DNA from: JANQHS01 sp965227315
GTDB lineage: Bacteria > Bacteroidota > Bacteroidia > Cytophagales > CCMP332
DNA: 64,000 nt
NCBI GenBank assembly: GCA_965227315.1
Contig: OZ245737.1
Location: 682,001-746,000, forward strand
Direction: 5' to 3'
The notes below the pieces were generated by a model, which made no database searches, was not told the DNA's origin, and saw only the letters and a program-made list of their open reading frames with translations. The position numbers were made by a program, and so were the translations under genes. Below, in pieces: positions 1 to 9,672 of this stretch; the stretch's first letter is position 1; every line of letters begins with the position of its first letter.

Positions 1-2025
1 GCTGAGATACATCACGAGGGGCGGTTGTTCGTATTTGGGGGATTTGAAAAAGAAGTCTTTCACAATCCCTATGACAATCGGGTTTTCCAGATCTCCATAG
101 CTGAAAGGGAGCTCCTTGCCCAATGGGTTCGGATCATCAAGGATATTCCGAAGGGTTTCGTTGATGATCACCGCATTGGTTTTATCACTCTCGAGTTCAG
201 GATCAAAATCCCTTCCTTTGATGATATCAAGCCCCATGAACGACACATAGCCCGGGTCCACATGAAGGTGTCGGACAACTCCGGCTTTTTCCTTCATATC
301 ACCGGTCATCCTCGTGCCATTGAATCCCGAATTCACCGAAAAACCGGCTACGCCAGGAATTTCTGATAAATAAGACCGGAATCTGGTGATCTCGCTTTCC
401 TCTGAATCCGGAAGGTCGATATTCACCATACGCTGGTCATCATAACCCAGGTCGAAATCCAGTAAATAGTTGAGTTGCTGATTGATGGCAATAGTACCTA
501 TGATGAGAAATATGGCAAGACCGATCTGCGATGTCAGGAATATACGGCTCACGATATTACGGCCTCCGATCTTCTGGGCTCCCTTGATGGTATTGACCAC
601 CTTAAACCTCGCAAGGATCAATGAAGGGTATGTTCCGGACATGAAGGTGGAAACCAGGACGATCACCAAACAACCCAGTAGGAATTTTGGTTTCAAAAGA
701 TCGTGGATCCCATAGGGAACAGCAACGAATTCCGAGTAATAGGGTAAAAGGAGCATCATCAACACGGCAGCCAACAACAAAGCGATCATGGAACTGATCA
801 GTGTTTCGAAGAAGAATTGCTGCCAAACGAAATGTGACCTTGCCCCCAGGATCTTACGAACACCGACTTCGCGACTTCTGATCAGGAAATGACCGATGGA
901 AAAGTTTGAATAGTTCAGACTGGAAATGATCAGACATAAGAATCCGACTATGATGACCACCCATAGGATATCCTCTGAAATCGTCGGATTCAGTCCATTA
1001 CCCGTGTAAATGCTGGTGTCCGAATGAATTTTGTCAAATTTCTGCAGATACAGATCTACCTGGTCCAGCCCCATTTCCGGATCACCTTCAGCCAACATCT
1101 TTGTCATCTGCGAGTTGATGTCATCGATATTCGCGCCTTCTCGCGTCAAAACAATGAGGTTCATATTGATATCCAGCCAGGTCTTGGTTCTGCGTTCATG
1201 AACGGTCGTGGTCCAAACCTGGATCGGCAGGATCAGGTTCGGGCTGAAGGTCGAATTCATGGGCATATTCTTCATCACACCAATGATCTTGAAGGTTTTG
1301 TCCTCACCCTGCAGGTTGAGTTTGACCTCATCGGTTTCTCCGATCTTTTTGTAGAAATCTGCGGAAACAACAACGGAATTGGGATCACCAAACCCCTCGG
1401 CGGAGCCTCTTTCCCATTCAAAATCGAACATTTCAAAAATCGGAGGGTCCGCGTAATGATATCTTTGCTCAAGGTTTTCATTGTCCCGGATCAATATTCC
1501 ATACCCGCTCATTAGCCTGGAGGCCATTTCAATTCCGGATATCTTCTCAGGAAATTCCCAACCCATGATATAGGAGGATCCTCCGACTTTCTCCACATCC
1601 CCGGCAAAATTGAGATCCATAGCCAGCCGATGAAGTCGATCTATCTTTGAGTGAAAGGTATCATATGAGTATTGATCCGTAATGAACAATCCGGCAAGGC
1701 AGGCAGCCGTGATCCCAAAGGCCAGTCCCAAAATGTTGATGGAAGAGTAATTTCTTGTTTTCCAGAGAAAACGCAGACCGGTCCGAAAATAACTGAGCAT
1801 CAGGATCCATTGGGTGTTTTCTCTTGAGTATTCCTTTGTATTCATTAATCTAATCGATTTAAGTGTATCCCAGAACAGCCTTCTTTTAGCATATGCTTCA
1901 CCGTTGGCAGCTTTTCTCTGGCGGTACAATTCCTCCATGTCTCCCAGAACTTCTTCCTTGGTGTCATAAGGAAGGATCTTGCTGAGCAGCTTTTGCGGGT
2001 AGGATGGGAAATCAGACCCCGACAT
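1..2025 (-). CDS. ABC transporter permease, FtsX/MacB type, partial at the left edge
   Basis: An uninterrupted minus-strand frame of 675 codons starts at ATG 2025 and runs off the window without a stop, so the C-terminus is missing. The first ~70 residues are a soluble prefix typical of the ~800-residue Bacteroidota permeases. A membrane segment follows (NILGLAFGITAACLAGLF), then a large periplasmic MacB-like domain, then three membrane helices around residues 370-500 with the FtsX-type signature EVGVRKILGA. A second periplasmic domain follows; the last FtsX block would lie outside the window. Such proteins are predicted inner-membrane mechanotransmission permeases for lipoprotein or small-molecule export and need a separate ATPase, not seen here. 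The start overlaps the end of the PadR gene by 14 bp, so the two are probably co-transcribed and the regulator likely controls this permease. No frameshift is visible. Confidence 0.85.
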   Translation of the reverse strand, partial: MSGSDFPSYPQKLLSKILPYDTKEEVLGDMEELYRQRKAANGEAYAKRRLFWDTLKSIRLMNTKEYSRENTQWILMLSYFRTGLRFLWKTRNYSSINILGLAFGITAACLAGLFITDQYSYDTFHSKIDRLHRLAMDLNFAGDVEKVGGSSYIMGWEFPEKISGIEMASRLMSGYGILIRDNENLEQRYHYADPPIFEMFDFEWERGSAEGFGDPNSVVVSADFYKKIGETDEVKLNLQGEDKTFKIIGVMKNMPMNSTFSPNLILPIQVWTTTVHERRTKTWLDINMNLIVLTREGANIDDINSQMTKMLAEGDPEMGLDQVDLYLQKFDKIHSDTSIYTGNGLNPTISEDILWVVIIVGFLCLIISSLNYSNFSIGHFLIRSREVGVRKILGARSHFVWQQFFFETLISSMIALLLAAVLMMLLLPYYSEFVAVPYGIHDLLKPKFLLGCLVIVLVSTFMSGTYPSLILARFKVVNTIKGAQKIGGRNIVSRIFLTSQIGLAIFLIIGTIAINQQLNYLLDFDLGYDDQRMVNIDLPDSEESEITRFRSYLSEIPGVAGFSVNSGFNGTRMTGDMKEKAGVVRHLHVDPGYVSFMGLDIIKGRDFDPELESDKTNAVIINETLRNILDDPNPLGKELPFSYGDLENPIVIGIVKDFFFKSPKYEQPPLVMYLS

Positions 2026-2341
2026 ACTGATAGCTTGGTTTAGTGATCGAATTCCAAAGTTTCATTTTGGCCTCCTGAAGTTCCTTGACCACCTCATAAC
2101 CATTTGAGCTGGCCCAATAGAGTCGTTTCCTTCGGCCTCCCCTTTCCGAGGTCGGTTCGCCAAATTCCGATTTGACCCATCCTTTTTTGATCAGCCTTTT
2201 TAAGACCACATGGACTGCCGGAAGCGAGATCCGCTTTCCGAGCGCGGATTCATATTCATTGATGATATCAACCCCGTGACTTTTGTCTTTTTTGATCAGG
2301 ATCATGAGGATCACCTCCTCCAGAGCACCAATAGATTCCAT
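2012..2341 (-). CDS. PadR family transcriptional regulator
   Basis: The 109-residue protein is a short PadR winged helix without the long C-terminal dimerisation domain. An N-terminal helix (ESIGALEEVILMILIKK) is followed by a helix-turn-helix (GKRISLPAVHVVLKRLIKKG) and a wing containing the GGRRKRLYW segment, the family's typical beta-hairpin. It overlaps the downstream permease start by 14 bp. In Bacteroidota this pair, short PadR plus prefix-domain ABC permease, is common and the regulator is usually thought to repress its own operon. The AT-rich 139 bp before it is shared with the divergent VOC gene and is the likely control region; I could not fix an operator there. Confidence 0.85.
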   Translation of the reverse strand: MESIGALEEVILMILIKKDKSHGVDIINEYESALGKRISLPAVHVVLKRLIKKGWVKSEFGEPTSERGGRRKRLYWASSNGYEVVKELQEAKMKLWNSITKPSYQYVGV

Positions 2342-2480
2342 TTATTTAACTTTTGTTTAACTAATGAATACAATATAATTAACATTCGTTTAATATATTC
2401 AAATATTCAGTCCGTCTAATCAACAAGCGGTCGATTTACCATTCAAAAGGAAATTCAGAAATTGCGGGAAAGCACAGAAA

Positions 2481-2846
2481 ATGTTAGGACTCAGAACCTC
2501 GCTCTATTATGTGGATGACCTTGAAAAAGCAAAGAACTGGTATTCACAAGCATTTAAGACCAAACCCTATTATGATACCCCCTACTATGTAGGGTTCAAT
2601 ATTGGAGGTTATGAATTGGGACTTCATCCCGTAGAAAAGCCAATTACCAGGGGTGATGGCCAGTATGCCTATTGGGGTGTTCACGACATCCGCAAAACTC
2701 AGGATCATCTTGTTTCATTGGGAGCGGTGATCCATGATGAAATTCAAAATGTGGGCGGTGATATTGAAACGGCGGCGGTAAAAGACCCCTGGGACAATAT
2801 CATTGGGATCATCTATAATCCAGAGTTCAAAGCCGATAAAGCCTAG
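2481..2846 (+). CDS. VOC family protein (glyoxalase/dioxygenase fold)
   Basis: The 121 residues form a single vicinal-oxygen-chelate unit pair. The N-terminal part reads LYYVDDLEKAKNWYSQAF, the classic first beta-alpha segment, and the C-terminal part ends in DPWDNIIGIIYNPEF, the usual last strands. Such proteins bind a metal and act on glyoxal adducts, antibiotics or aromatic substrates, or serve as small-molecule sensors; nothing here fixes the substrate. It begins the rightward group and is followed after 2 bp by the Crp-like gene, so the two are probably one transcript. It faces the PadR gene across a shared promoter region. Confidence 0.85.
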   Translation: MLGLRTSLYYVDDLEKAKNWYSQAFKTKPYYDTPYYVGFNIGGYELGLHPVEKPITRGDGQYAYWGVHDIRKTQDHLVSLGAVIHDEIQNVGGDIETAAVKDPWDNIIGIIYNPEFKADKA

Positions 2847-2848
2847 GA

Positions 2849-3379
2849 ATGGATTTCTTGTCCGAGTTTGAATCCAAGCTTCCGGACCTCGACCCAAGGG
2901 AAAAGGCGCTGAACCGGGGAGATTTTCTGATCCGCCCCGGGGAAATCGAGAAATACGCCTACCTGATCAGGGAAGGAACCTTAAGGATCTTCTATGTATC
3001 GGAACATGAAGAATTCACGATCAGGTTTGGATACTCGGGAGAGTTGATCACTGCCTTACCCTCCTTCTTCTCGGGAAAAGAGAACGAATTGTTCATCCAG
3101 GCATTGAAGAAGACGAGTCTCATCGCGATCTCGAAGGAGAAATTTGAAGCCTGGCTGCATTCAACCCCAGAGCTTCAGCAATTCTATATTCAGTGGTTGA
3201 AACAGCTTGTTCTCCAACAACAGGAAAGGGAGATAGATCTATTGACCTCTTCACCCTCCGAACGGTTTAGACGCGTTTATGAAAGAAGCAACAGGGTTTT
3301 TCAGGAGATCCCGCTGAAGTACATTGCAAATTACCTTCGCATGACTCCGGAGACTTTCAGCAGGCTAAAGAAATCTTGA
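2849..3379 (+). CDS. Crp/Fnr family transcriptional regulator
   Basis: The 176-residue protein has an N-terminal cyclic-nucleotide-binding-like beta roll (residues ~15-110, with FLIRPGEIEKYAYLIREGTLRIFY) and a short C-terminal helix-turn-helix. The recognition part PLKYIANYLRMTPETFSRLKK is the usual end of Bacteroidota Crp proteins. Residues for cAMP binding are not evident, as is normal for this lineage, so the ligand is unknown. It lies 2 bp behind the VOC gene. Together they look like a small stress-responsive operon, which is inference from context only. Confidence 0.85.
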   Translation: MDFLSEFESKLPDLDPREKALNRGDFLIRPGEIEKYAYLIREGTLRIFYVSEHEEFTIRFGYSGELITALPSFFSGKENELFIQALKKTSLIAISKEKFEAWLHSTPELQQFYIQWLKQLVLQQQEREIDLLTSSPSERFRRVYERSNRVFQEIPLKYIANYLRMTPETFSRLKKS

Positions 3380-3429
3380 CCTGGATCAAGAACCACAATA
3401 CCCGGCAGATGTTCCTTTGAAAGAAAAAA

Positions 3430-4026
3430 ATGAAAACATCGGCAAATAAGCTACTTGACGACCTAAGGGTGATCACACTATGGGTGATCGAAAGGGGTAG
3501 AGTGTTTGAACAGCTCTCGACTCAAACCATGCTCGAACAACCCTCACCGGAAAGCTGGAATATCATCGAATGCCTGGAACACCTCAACCTATACGGAGAT
3601 TTTTATCTCCCTGAAATCGAAGGCAGGGTCCTAAAGGCCGGGAAGGTCCAAGGAGATTACGAATTCAAGAGCGGGATCCTGGGAAACTACTCAGCCAACA
3701 GTATGCTCCCCAAGGATGATAAGGTCAAAAAAATGAAAACTTTCAGGGACAAGGACCCCTCCAAACTGGAACTGCAATGCGAAGTGGTCTTTGCGAGGTT
3801 TTTCAAGCAACAGGAAAGATTTCTGGAGCTATTGGAAAGCTGCCGTTCGGTAGATCTCAACCAGACCAAAACCTCCACCACACTGAAATACCTAAGCTTT
3901 AAGCTGGGAGATACCCTAAGGTTCGTTATTTATCATCACAAAAGACATATCTGGCAGGCGAACAATATTTTGAAAGCCCTCAACGAAAAACAGCAGGAAA
4001 ACCAGCTTTCCGAGGCTATCCAATAA
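3430..4026 (+). CDS. DinB family protein
   Basis: The 198 residues match the DinB/YfiT four-helix bundle: an N-terminal helix, then PSPESWNIIECLEHLNLYGDFY carrying the first metal-ligand histidine, and a C-terminal HHKRHIWQANNI motif supplying the other histidines. DinB-like proteins are metal-dependent, and some are bacillithiol or mycothiol transferases; most, including this one, have no known substrate. It is 50 bp behind the Crp-like gene and on the same strand. A second DinB family gene lies at 21899. Confidence 0.8.
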   Translation: MKTSANKLLDDLRVITLWVIERGRVFEQLSTQTMLEQPSPESWNIIECLEHLNLYGDFYLPEIEGRVLKAGKVQGDYEFKSGILGNYSANSMLPKDDKVKKMKTFRDKDPSKLELQCEVVFARFFKQQERFLELLESCRSVDLNQTKTSTTLKYLSFKLGDTLRFVIYHHKRHIWQANNILKALNEKQQENQLSEAIQ

Positions 4027-4078
4027 GTGCAAAGCAGATATAATCCCTTCTGAGCTTTTGGAGGATTAAGGAAGCGAC

Positions 4079-6388
4079 ATGATTCCAGGCCTTGCTATAT
4101 TGCGGGTCTTGAAAAAGAAGTTCGCATACATCATGCTGTTCATTGGGGCTTCGGTCTCATTAGAACTCCACAGCCAGAGCGTTTCCGATCCCTGCGCATC
4201 TCGAGACGGATACCATATTGTAGTGATTGGTTCTTCCACGGCAGCTGGTGCAGGAGCATCGGTTCCTGACAGTGCCTGGGTCAACAGATACAGATCCTTC
4301 CTGCAATCTCTGAACCCACAATACCAGATCACCAACCTTGCCCAAGGCGGGTATCATACCTATAAATTGATGCCTGATGGCTTTCAACCACCTTTTGGAC
4401 GCCCTCTTCCCGACTCTGCTAAAAACATATCGGCTGCGATCGCACTTCAACCCAATGCGATCATCATGAATCTCCCCTCTAACGATGTAGCCTTAGGCTA
4501 CTCGCTGGCAGAACAGATATTCAATATGGATTCGATCTTCTCCAACTCGGCGCTATCAGGTATTCCGATGTGGATCTGCACCACGCAGCCCAGGAATTTT
4601 GGAGCAACACAACTGCAGATGCAGGAGGACATGAAGGATAGCATTATTGCTCATTTCAGCCCATTTGTCATTGATTTTTGGAATGGACTGGCGCTTCCCA
4701 ATAATTCCCTCGATCCATTTTTTGATTCCGGGGACGGGGTTCATCTCAATGACCGGGGACATGGGCTCTTGTTCGAGAGGGCTATCGGAGTCAACATCCC
4801 CGGTTACCTTTTCCAAACTCCCCTATTTCCGGATCTGACCGCTTTGAAAATTGATTATGAGGTTTCTTCACAATGCGGAGACACATCTGCTCGCTTTCAG
4901 GTGATCATCGGGAATGCCAGTAACCACATCATCAGCGGTTTTAGAACTCATTTTCGTGTTTATGACCATCAAAATATTCAGATCTATGCAGATTCCATCT
5001 GGCATGGCTCAAGTGTGAATGCCTGTGAGCGGGACACCGCCGGTTTTGATTTCAACACCACCTTACCCGGCAACTATACCGCTCTGGCCTATGTAGAACT
5101 ACCACAGGATTCCAATTCCACCAATGACTCTTCTTTCATCACGTTCTCCTCGATCGGAAGGCCTTCAATTCAAACCATCGATGATACACTTTGCGAACCC
5201 GGCTCCGCCTTGCTAACAACGATTTCCGAACCCGAGGATACCGTTCTATGGTATTCAACAATGAGTTCAACTCAACCGATCCAGGGAGGTAGCTCTTTCC
5301 CATTTGGTTTTATCCAACAGGACACAGGTATTTATGCCCAGGCGGTCAGGGGTGACCTATTTTATAAGGAAAGTGCCGTGACCACCAGAATTTCCAACAT
5401 TGATTGGAACGGTACCATGTTTGACCTGATCCCGCTCGATACCATCTATTTGGACAGCCTGTCATTGAAAATTGCTGATGCAGGCCTCCAGGCATTGGAG
5501 ATCTATTCCAAAAACGGTTCTCATATCGGTTTTGAGCAGAATGCTGCCCCCTGGACACTTTTGACCCTGGATACAGTGATGGTCAACTCCGTTTCCGAAT
5601 TCTATTCGGTAAGCCTCCACGGGCTTCAGTTATTCCCAGGAGATACTTTGGGCTTATATATACAAATGTCGGATCCTTCATCCAGATTGTCCTACCATAG
5701 TCTTTCATCACCTGTGGAAAGGTCTACTGGAAAACTCAAGATTTTTACAGGAACCGGAATCAGTCATCATTTCTCAGGCCAGTTCTTTCCCAGGGACTGG
5801 AATGGTGAGATATTTTATCATTTCGGAGAAAGATTGGAAGGAGAATGTGCAACTGAGAGGAAACTGGTAAAAGCATATTACTCAGACCAGGAGATCGAGT
5901 TTACACTCAGTGACAGCATTGTTTCCACCGGCCAGACCTTTAGCCTTTCGATCAATGACGGATTTTCAAATATCCAATGGATCACGGGGCAAACGGGACA
6001 AGCGATCAACTATACGATCCCGGCTTCGGGCACACCCTGGGGATCAGGATTCTTTTCTGTTTTAGCCACTGATAGTCTGGGTTGCTTGAAGAAGGACTCG
6101 ATTTTCGTACTGATTAATGGACTGAGTGAAAATCAGACGACGGCTACCGGGAGAGCCACCATACATCCCAACCCGAACAATGGAAGGTTTATGGTCACAT
6201 TCCCAATGAGACACAGCGGAAAAATCCTTTTGCTCAATGGACAGAACAGGATCTTAGGCACAAAGACATTTCAGGATCGGACTCAAGTAAATTTGGATTT
6301 TGGTGGACTAAGCCCTGCTGTATATTTCCTTAAAATTCAGACCTCGGGTACCACATATTTGAAAAAACTTATCATCAGCCGGGAATGA
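4079..6388 (+). CDS. SGNH/GDSL hydrolase with T9SS type A sorting domain
   Basis: The 769-residue secreted protein starts with a signal peptide (hydrophobic segment about residues 15-31, ending LHSQ). Residues ~45-240 are an SGNH hydrolase domain: the nucleophile block reads VIGSSTAAGAG (Ser53; the usual GDS is GSS), the block III Asn sits in NLPSND, and the catalytic DxxH is DGVHLNDRG. A long beta-rich region with CARDB- and Ig-like segments follows. The end (from HPNPNNGRFMVTF to KKLIISRE) is a T9SS type A sorting domain, so the protein is probably exported across the outer membrane and surface-attached or released. Substrate is unknown: esterase, lipase or carbohydrate deacetylase are all possible. 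Confidence 0.85.
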   Translation: MIPGLAILRVLKKKFAYIMLFIGASVSLELHSQSVSDPCASRDGYHIVVIGSSTAAGAGASVPDSAWVNRYRSFLQSLNPQYQITNLAQGGYHTYKLMPDGFQPPFGRPLPDSAKNISAAIALQPNAIIMNLPSNDVALGYSLAEQIFNMDSIFSNSALSGIPMWICTTQPRNFGATQLQMQEDMKDSIIAHFSPFVIDFWNGLALPNNSLDPFFDSGDGVHLNDRGHGLLFERAIGVNIPGYLFQTPLFPDLTALKIDYEVSSQCGDTSARFQVIIGNASNHIISGFRTHFRVYDHQNIQIYADSIWHGSSVNACERDTAGFDFNTTLPGNYTALAYVELPQDSNSTNDSSFITFSSIGRPSIQTIDDTLCEPGSALLTTISEPEDTVLWYSTMSSTQPIQGGSSFPFGFIQQDTGIYAQAVRGDLFYKESAVTTRISNIDWNGTMFDLIPLDTIYLDSLSLKIADAGLQALEIYSKNGSHIGFEQNAAPWTLLTLDTVMVNSVSEFYSVSLHGLQLFPGDTLGLYIQMSDPSSRLSYHSLSSPVERSTGKLKIFTGTGISHHFSGQFFPRDWNGEIFYHFGERLEGECATERKLVKAYYSDQEIEFTLSDSIVSTGQTFSLSINDGFSNIQWITGQTGQAINYTIPASGTPWGSGFFSVLATDSLGCLKKDSIFVLINGLSENQTTATGRATIHPNPNNGRFMVTFPMRHSGKILLLNGQNRILGTKTFQDRTQVNLDFGGLSPAVYFLKIQTSGTTYLKKLIISRE

Positions 6389-6421
6389 AATGGGAGGATC
6401 ATTTCCTAAATTCAATTTGTC

Positions 6422-7012
6422 ATGAAACGCTACACTTCTGCACAGGAATACTTTGAGGCCCAGGAAGAATGGTCGGCCATCCTCAATAACATCAGGGAGA
6501 TCATCAAGCAGTCGGAACTTGAGGAAACCGTTAAATGGGGAGCGCCGGCCTATACATACAAAGGAAAAACCCTGTTGGGACTGGCGGCATTCAAGAATTT
6601 TGTTTCGGTCTGGTTTCATCAGGGTGCTCTTCTAAAGGACGAGCAAAAGAAACTGATCAATGCTCAGGAGGGGAAAACACAGGCATTAAGACAATGGCGC
6701 ATTTCGACGGAACAGGATATTGATAAAAACGTCCTGCTCGCATATATCCAAGAAACCATTGATAACCATAAGCAAGGCAAGGAAATCAAGCCAAAGACAG
6801 AAAAGCCCTTGATGATTCCGGACGAACTCAAAAGACTATTGGACAAACATCCTTTGATCGCCTCAAAATTCAATGAGATGGGTAGATCGAAACAAAGGGA
6901 ATTTGCAGAGTATATCTCCGAGGCAAAGCGATCCGAGACCAAGATATCACGTTTGGAGAAGATCCTTCCAATGATCCTTGAAGGCATCGGGTTGAATGAC
7001 AAATACAAATAG
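6422..7012 (+). CDS. DUF1801 / YdeI-OmpD-associated family protein
   Basis: The 196-residue protein begins with a DUF1801 domain (EYFEAQEEWSAILNNIREIIKQ, then VKWGAPAYTYKGKTLLGLAAFKNFVSVWF), an iron-chaperone-like/YdhG fold. The last ~60 residues (HPLIASKFNEMGRSKQREFAEYI to SRLEKILPMI) are the small helical domain shared with the YdeI bacteriocin-protection family. The biochemical role is not established. A distant relative lies at 22402. It stands 33 bp behind the hydrolase gene and before a palindrome-containing gap (CCTGATTATCAGG at 7014-7026). Confidence 0.8.
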   Translation: MKRYTSAQEYFEAQEEWSAILNNIREIIKQSELEETVKWGAPAYTYKGKTLLGLAAFKNFVSVWFHQGALLKDEQKKLINAQEGKTQALRQWRISTEQDIDKNVLLAYIQETIDNHKQGKEIKPKTEKPLMIPDELKRLLDKHPLIASKFNEMGRSKQREFAEYISEAKRSETKISRLEKILPMILEGIGLNDKYK

Positions 7013-7110
7013 CCCTGATTATCAGGCATGTCAGAACCAACCTTCACTCAAAAAAATGGGTTTTTTTAAGTGGAATTAGATATTATTGTTTATTGACAAA
7101 CTATGTACCC

Positions 7111-9051
7111 ATGAAAAAAATCTACCCTGTTTTACTATTAACGCTGATCTGCTCAATGGCCATAGGCCAAAGAAAGATGAAGCCAAACCAGACCCCAATC
7201 AAGGGTTTGAAGGCACAGCACCCGATGCACGAGACCTATTTACTGGCGCCACTTTCCGTTGTTCATGCCGGAACCAATTCGGTAGCGAACAACTCCTACG
7301 GCACCCAGGTTGGGACCACGTTTTACGACTACCAGACCAACGGTTCAATGCCAAACAGGATCCAACTGGATCCCAATTACAACCTGACCGCTATTTGGAT
7401 CAAAGGACCTCAAAATGACCCAAGCGGTACTAACCGGAGGGTAGGTTATAGCTTTTATAACAAGCAGAGCCAGTCCTGGTCCCCGGAAGAGACCATAGGC
7501 GATGGAACCGGAAGCGGAGATGATCGCCGCGGTTGGCCATTCCTGATGACAGATCAGAACGGTCATGATATTCTGGGTTCACATACGCCACAGGCCAGAC
7601 ATTACAGGGATACCGCCGGCACCGGAGCCTGGCAAAATGACCTTTTAAAGGATATTTCTGATTCCGTGAACAGTACAGATCCCTATGAGAGTGGTTGGGG
7701 CGGAGCGGCTACGGCCTCAGGTGACACTATTCATCATATTGCTGCAGGTTATGCTCCTGATGGTCTTCAATCGTTTAAGTATTCAAGATCTCCTGATAAT
7801 TCCAATACCTGGGATCTGCAGGATGTAGTCCTGCCGGGAATGAGCTTTGCAACCTGGACAGGCAATATCGGGCTAAACGCCTATGATGCATTTGCCATTG
7901 ATTCCAGGGGGTCCACGGTGGCGATAACAGCGGGTGGCTGGGATCAAAGCATCCACCTATGGAAATCCACCGACAGAGGTGACAACTGGACTTACAACAG
8001 AGTTTTCATTTTCGATACCCTTTTTGCCGAGAGAGCCGCAGATGGTTCTCATAATCATCTTAACGGAGATGAAGGCTTGGCTATTGCCGTTGGTCCAGAC
8101 GGCAAGGTGCATATTGCCACAGGAATGGTTGGAATTGTCTCTCCTCCAGGACAGATTGGGGGCAGCACAAACTTCTTTGGTTTTCAGCAAGGCCTGATCT
8201 ACTGGAATGAGGATATGGGTTTTGACAATTATCTTGATGATACGCTGACGAACGATCAATTCATTATCCTTGAGTATTATGATGAAAACGGGGACGGACA
8301 GAATACCACTCCTCAGGTTTATGACTCGGTAGGACGCTATTTCAATCATGGTATCATCGCATTCCCTTCGATCTCCATTGGGACAAACAACACTGTAAAC
8401 ATCGTTTGGAGTGCGGTCAGAGAAGATGCAGTTCTTCAAGGAATTTTCCTTCAGCCCAGCGCTGATGGAAATTCCAAAATCCACCGCGATATCTATTCTT
8501 GGGCTTCCTGCGATGGTGGTTCTACCTGGGAGATCGACTCGATCAAGAACATAGCCGATGATATAGATGGTGTCGGTGCCGGATTCGGAACGCCAGTAGA
8601 AGAAGACGTATTTGTACAGGCCTATACCAAAATAGGAGGCGATAATATGATCCATATTCTATTTCAGACGGATGATCGCGCTGATCGAAATTGGGATGCG
8701 ACATCACCAGCTACACCGAATGAGAACTTCATCGTACATTATTCCTATCATGTAAATGAAACCGGATGTATCACGGGATTGCAAAATCCTCTGGAGCGAC
8801 ACCTTTCATGGAAAGTATTTCCCAATCCGGCCAATACCCAGCTAAACATAGGATTGGATATAATCAAACCTGGAAACTATACCATCTCCGTTAACGACCT
8901 TATGGGAAGGGAGATCAGGAGCAATACCTTCAACATGAATAAGGGTAGTGCTTTCACCTCCATTGATGTTTCAGATCTTACCGCAGGCATATACCTGGTG
9001 AACATCAGTACGGAAGGAAAAGTGGTTTCCAAAAAAGTCGTGATCGAGTAG
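7111..9051 (+). CDS. Secreted sialidase-like (BNR) repeat protein with T9SS sorting domain
   Basis: I place the start at ATG 7111 because MKKIYPVLLLTLICSMAIGQ is a clean signal peptide; a TTG 18 bp upstream adds only six residues. The ~646-residue protein is beta-rich, with Asp-box-like segments such as SRDSKGSTVAI-type strands (seen as DSRGSTVAITAGGWD), STDRGDNWTYNRV and SCDGGSTWEIDS that point to a sialidase/BNR beta-propeller fold. No catalytic set could be assigned. The end, VFPNPANTQLNI to KKVVIE, is a T9SS type A sorting domain. It is probably an outer-surface or secreted protein of unknown target. A strong terminator follows directly at 9071. Confidence 0.8.
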   Translation: MKKIYPVLLLTLICSMAIGQRKMKPNQTPIKGLKAQHPMHETYLLAPLSVVHAGTNSVANNSYGTQVGTTFYDYQTNGSMPNRIQLDPNYNLTAIWIKGPQNDPSGTNRRVGYSFYNKQSQSWSPEETIGDGTGSGDDRRGWPFLMTDQNGHDILGSHTPQARHYRDTAGTGAWQNDLLKDISDSVNSTDPYESGWGGAATASGDTIHHIAAGYAPDGLQSFKYSRSPDNSNTWDLQDVVLPGMSFATWTGNIGLNAYDAFAIDSRGSTVAITAGGWDQSIHLWKSTDRGDNWTYNRVFIFDTLFAERAADGSHNHLNGDEGLAIAVGPDGKVHIATGMVGIVSPPGQIGGSTNFFGFQQGLIYWNEDMGFDNYLDDTLTNDQFIILEYYDENGDGQNTTPQVYDSVGRYFNHGIIAFPSISIGTNNTVNIVWSAVREDAVLQGIFLQPSADGNSKIHRDIYSWASCDGGSTWEIDSIKNIADDIDGVGAGFGTPVEEDVFVQAYTKIGGDNMIHILFQTDDRADRNWDATSPATPNENFIVHYSYHVNETGCITGLQNPLERHLSWKVFPNPANTQLNIGLDIIKPGNYTISVNDLMGREIRSNTFNMNKGSAFTSIDVSDLTAGIYLVNISTEGKVVSKKVVIE

Positions 9052-9070
9052 TTCGACACCAACAGACTCT

Positions 9071-9104
9071 AAGCCCGGGGTAGTTTTCTGCTTCGGGCTT
9101 TTTT
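9071..9104 (+). terminator. Rho-independent terminator after the BNR-repeat gene
   Basis: AAGCCCG and CGGGCTT form a 7-bp stem followed by TTTTTT. It lies 20 bp behind the stop at 9051 and argues that the next gene starts at 9198 rather than at the in-frame ATG at 9105, which touches the T-tract. Confidence 0.85.
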
Positions 9105-9197
9105 ATGGCCTATTTGTTCAATTTATTGAGCGAATTCCGAAAAGCATCATCGGTTGTGCAGCTCAATTTTGCCCTACAACATTTAAAACAAAAACAA

Positions 9198-9617
9198 ATG
9201 AAAAAGTCAGAGCAAACAGTTGTAAAAACGATCAACGTTAAACCGAATGAAGCCTGGAAGGTCATCGCCGCGGTTACAGGAGTGGAGAAATGGTTGGCAC
9301 CTATGATCACCAATTCCAGAGTGGAAGGAGACCAGAGGATATGCAGTACGGAAACCGGTGAATTTACTGAAAACATCAAGGGTGTGGATCATGACAACAT
9401 GGTTTTCAACTATGAGATCCCTCAGCAGCACCTGATGCCTATTGAGAACATCGTAGGTCAGATGAAGGTAACGCCTGCAGAAGACGACCAGTCAACCATT
9501 CAATGGAATTGGAAATTCGACGTAAAGGAAGAAAACGAGGAAGAAGCCAAGAACAATCTCGCCATGAGCGGAGAAATGGGAATCCAGGGAATTGAAAATC
9601 TAATCCTTCAAAATTGA
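9198..9617 (+). CDS. SRPBCC (START-like) domain protein
   Basis: Starting at ATG 9198, the 139-residue protein has the START/AHSA1-like pattern: VVKTINVKPNEAWKVIAAVTGVEKWLAPMITNSRVEG, then paired strands and a long C-terminal helix (EEAKNNLAMSGEMGIQGIENL). Such helix-grip folds bind small lipids or aromatic ligands in a cavity. The role here is unknown. I chose this start because an earlier in-frame ATG at 9105 directly follows a terminator and would add 31 residues unlike the family. A large hairpin terminator follows. Confidence 0.75.
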   Translation: MKKSEQTVVKTINVKPNEAWKVIAAVTGVEKWLAPMITNSRVEGDQRICSTETGEFTENIKGVDHDNMVFNYEIPQQHLMPIENIVGQMKVTPAEDDQSTIQWNWKFDVKEENEEEAKNNLAMSGEMGIQGIENLILQN

Positions 9618-9624
9618 TCCAAGC

Positions 9625-9672
9625 AAATCCATTTCCCGGGGCAAGTATATGCTCTGGGTCTATGGATTTTTG
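9625..9672 (+). terminator. Long hairpin terminator between convergent genes
   Basis: An outer 8-bp stem (AAATCCAT with ATGGATTT) encloses a 9-bp inner stem (CCCGGGGCA with TGCTCTGGG, two G-U pairs) and the loop AGTATA; TTTTT follows on the plus strand. It overlaps the last codons of the converging DUF4249 gene. Confidence 0.8.

Noticed and set aside
1..2025. The left 2 kb first seemed to lack a long gene, with only short frames on both strands.
   Set aside because: Reading the minus strand from ATG 2025 gives one open frame to the window edge, an ABC permease cut by the boundary.
9105..9197. An in-frame ATG at 9105 extending the SRPBCC gene by 31 codons.
   Set aside because: It touches the T-tract of the preceding terminator, and the added residues do not fit the family.
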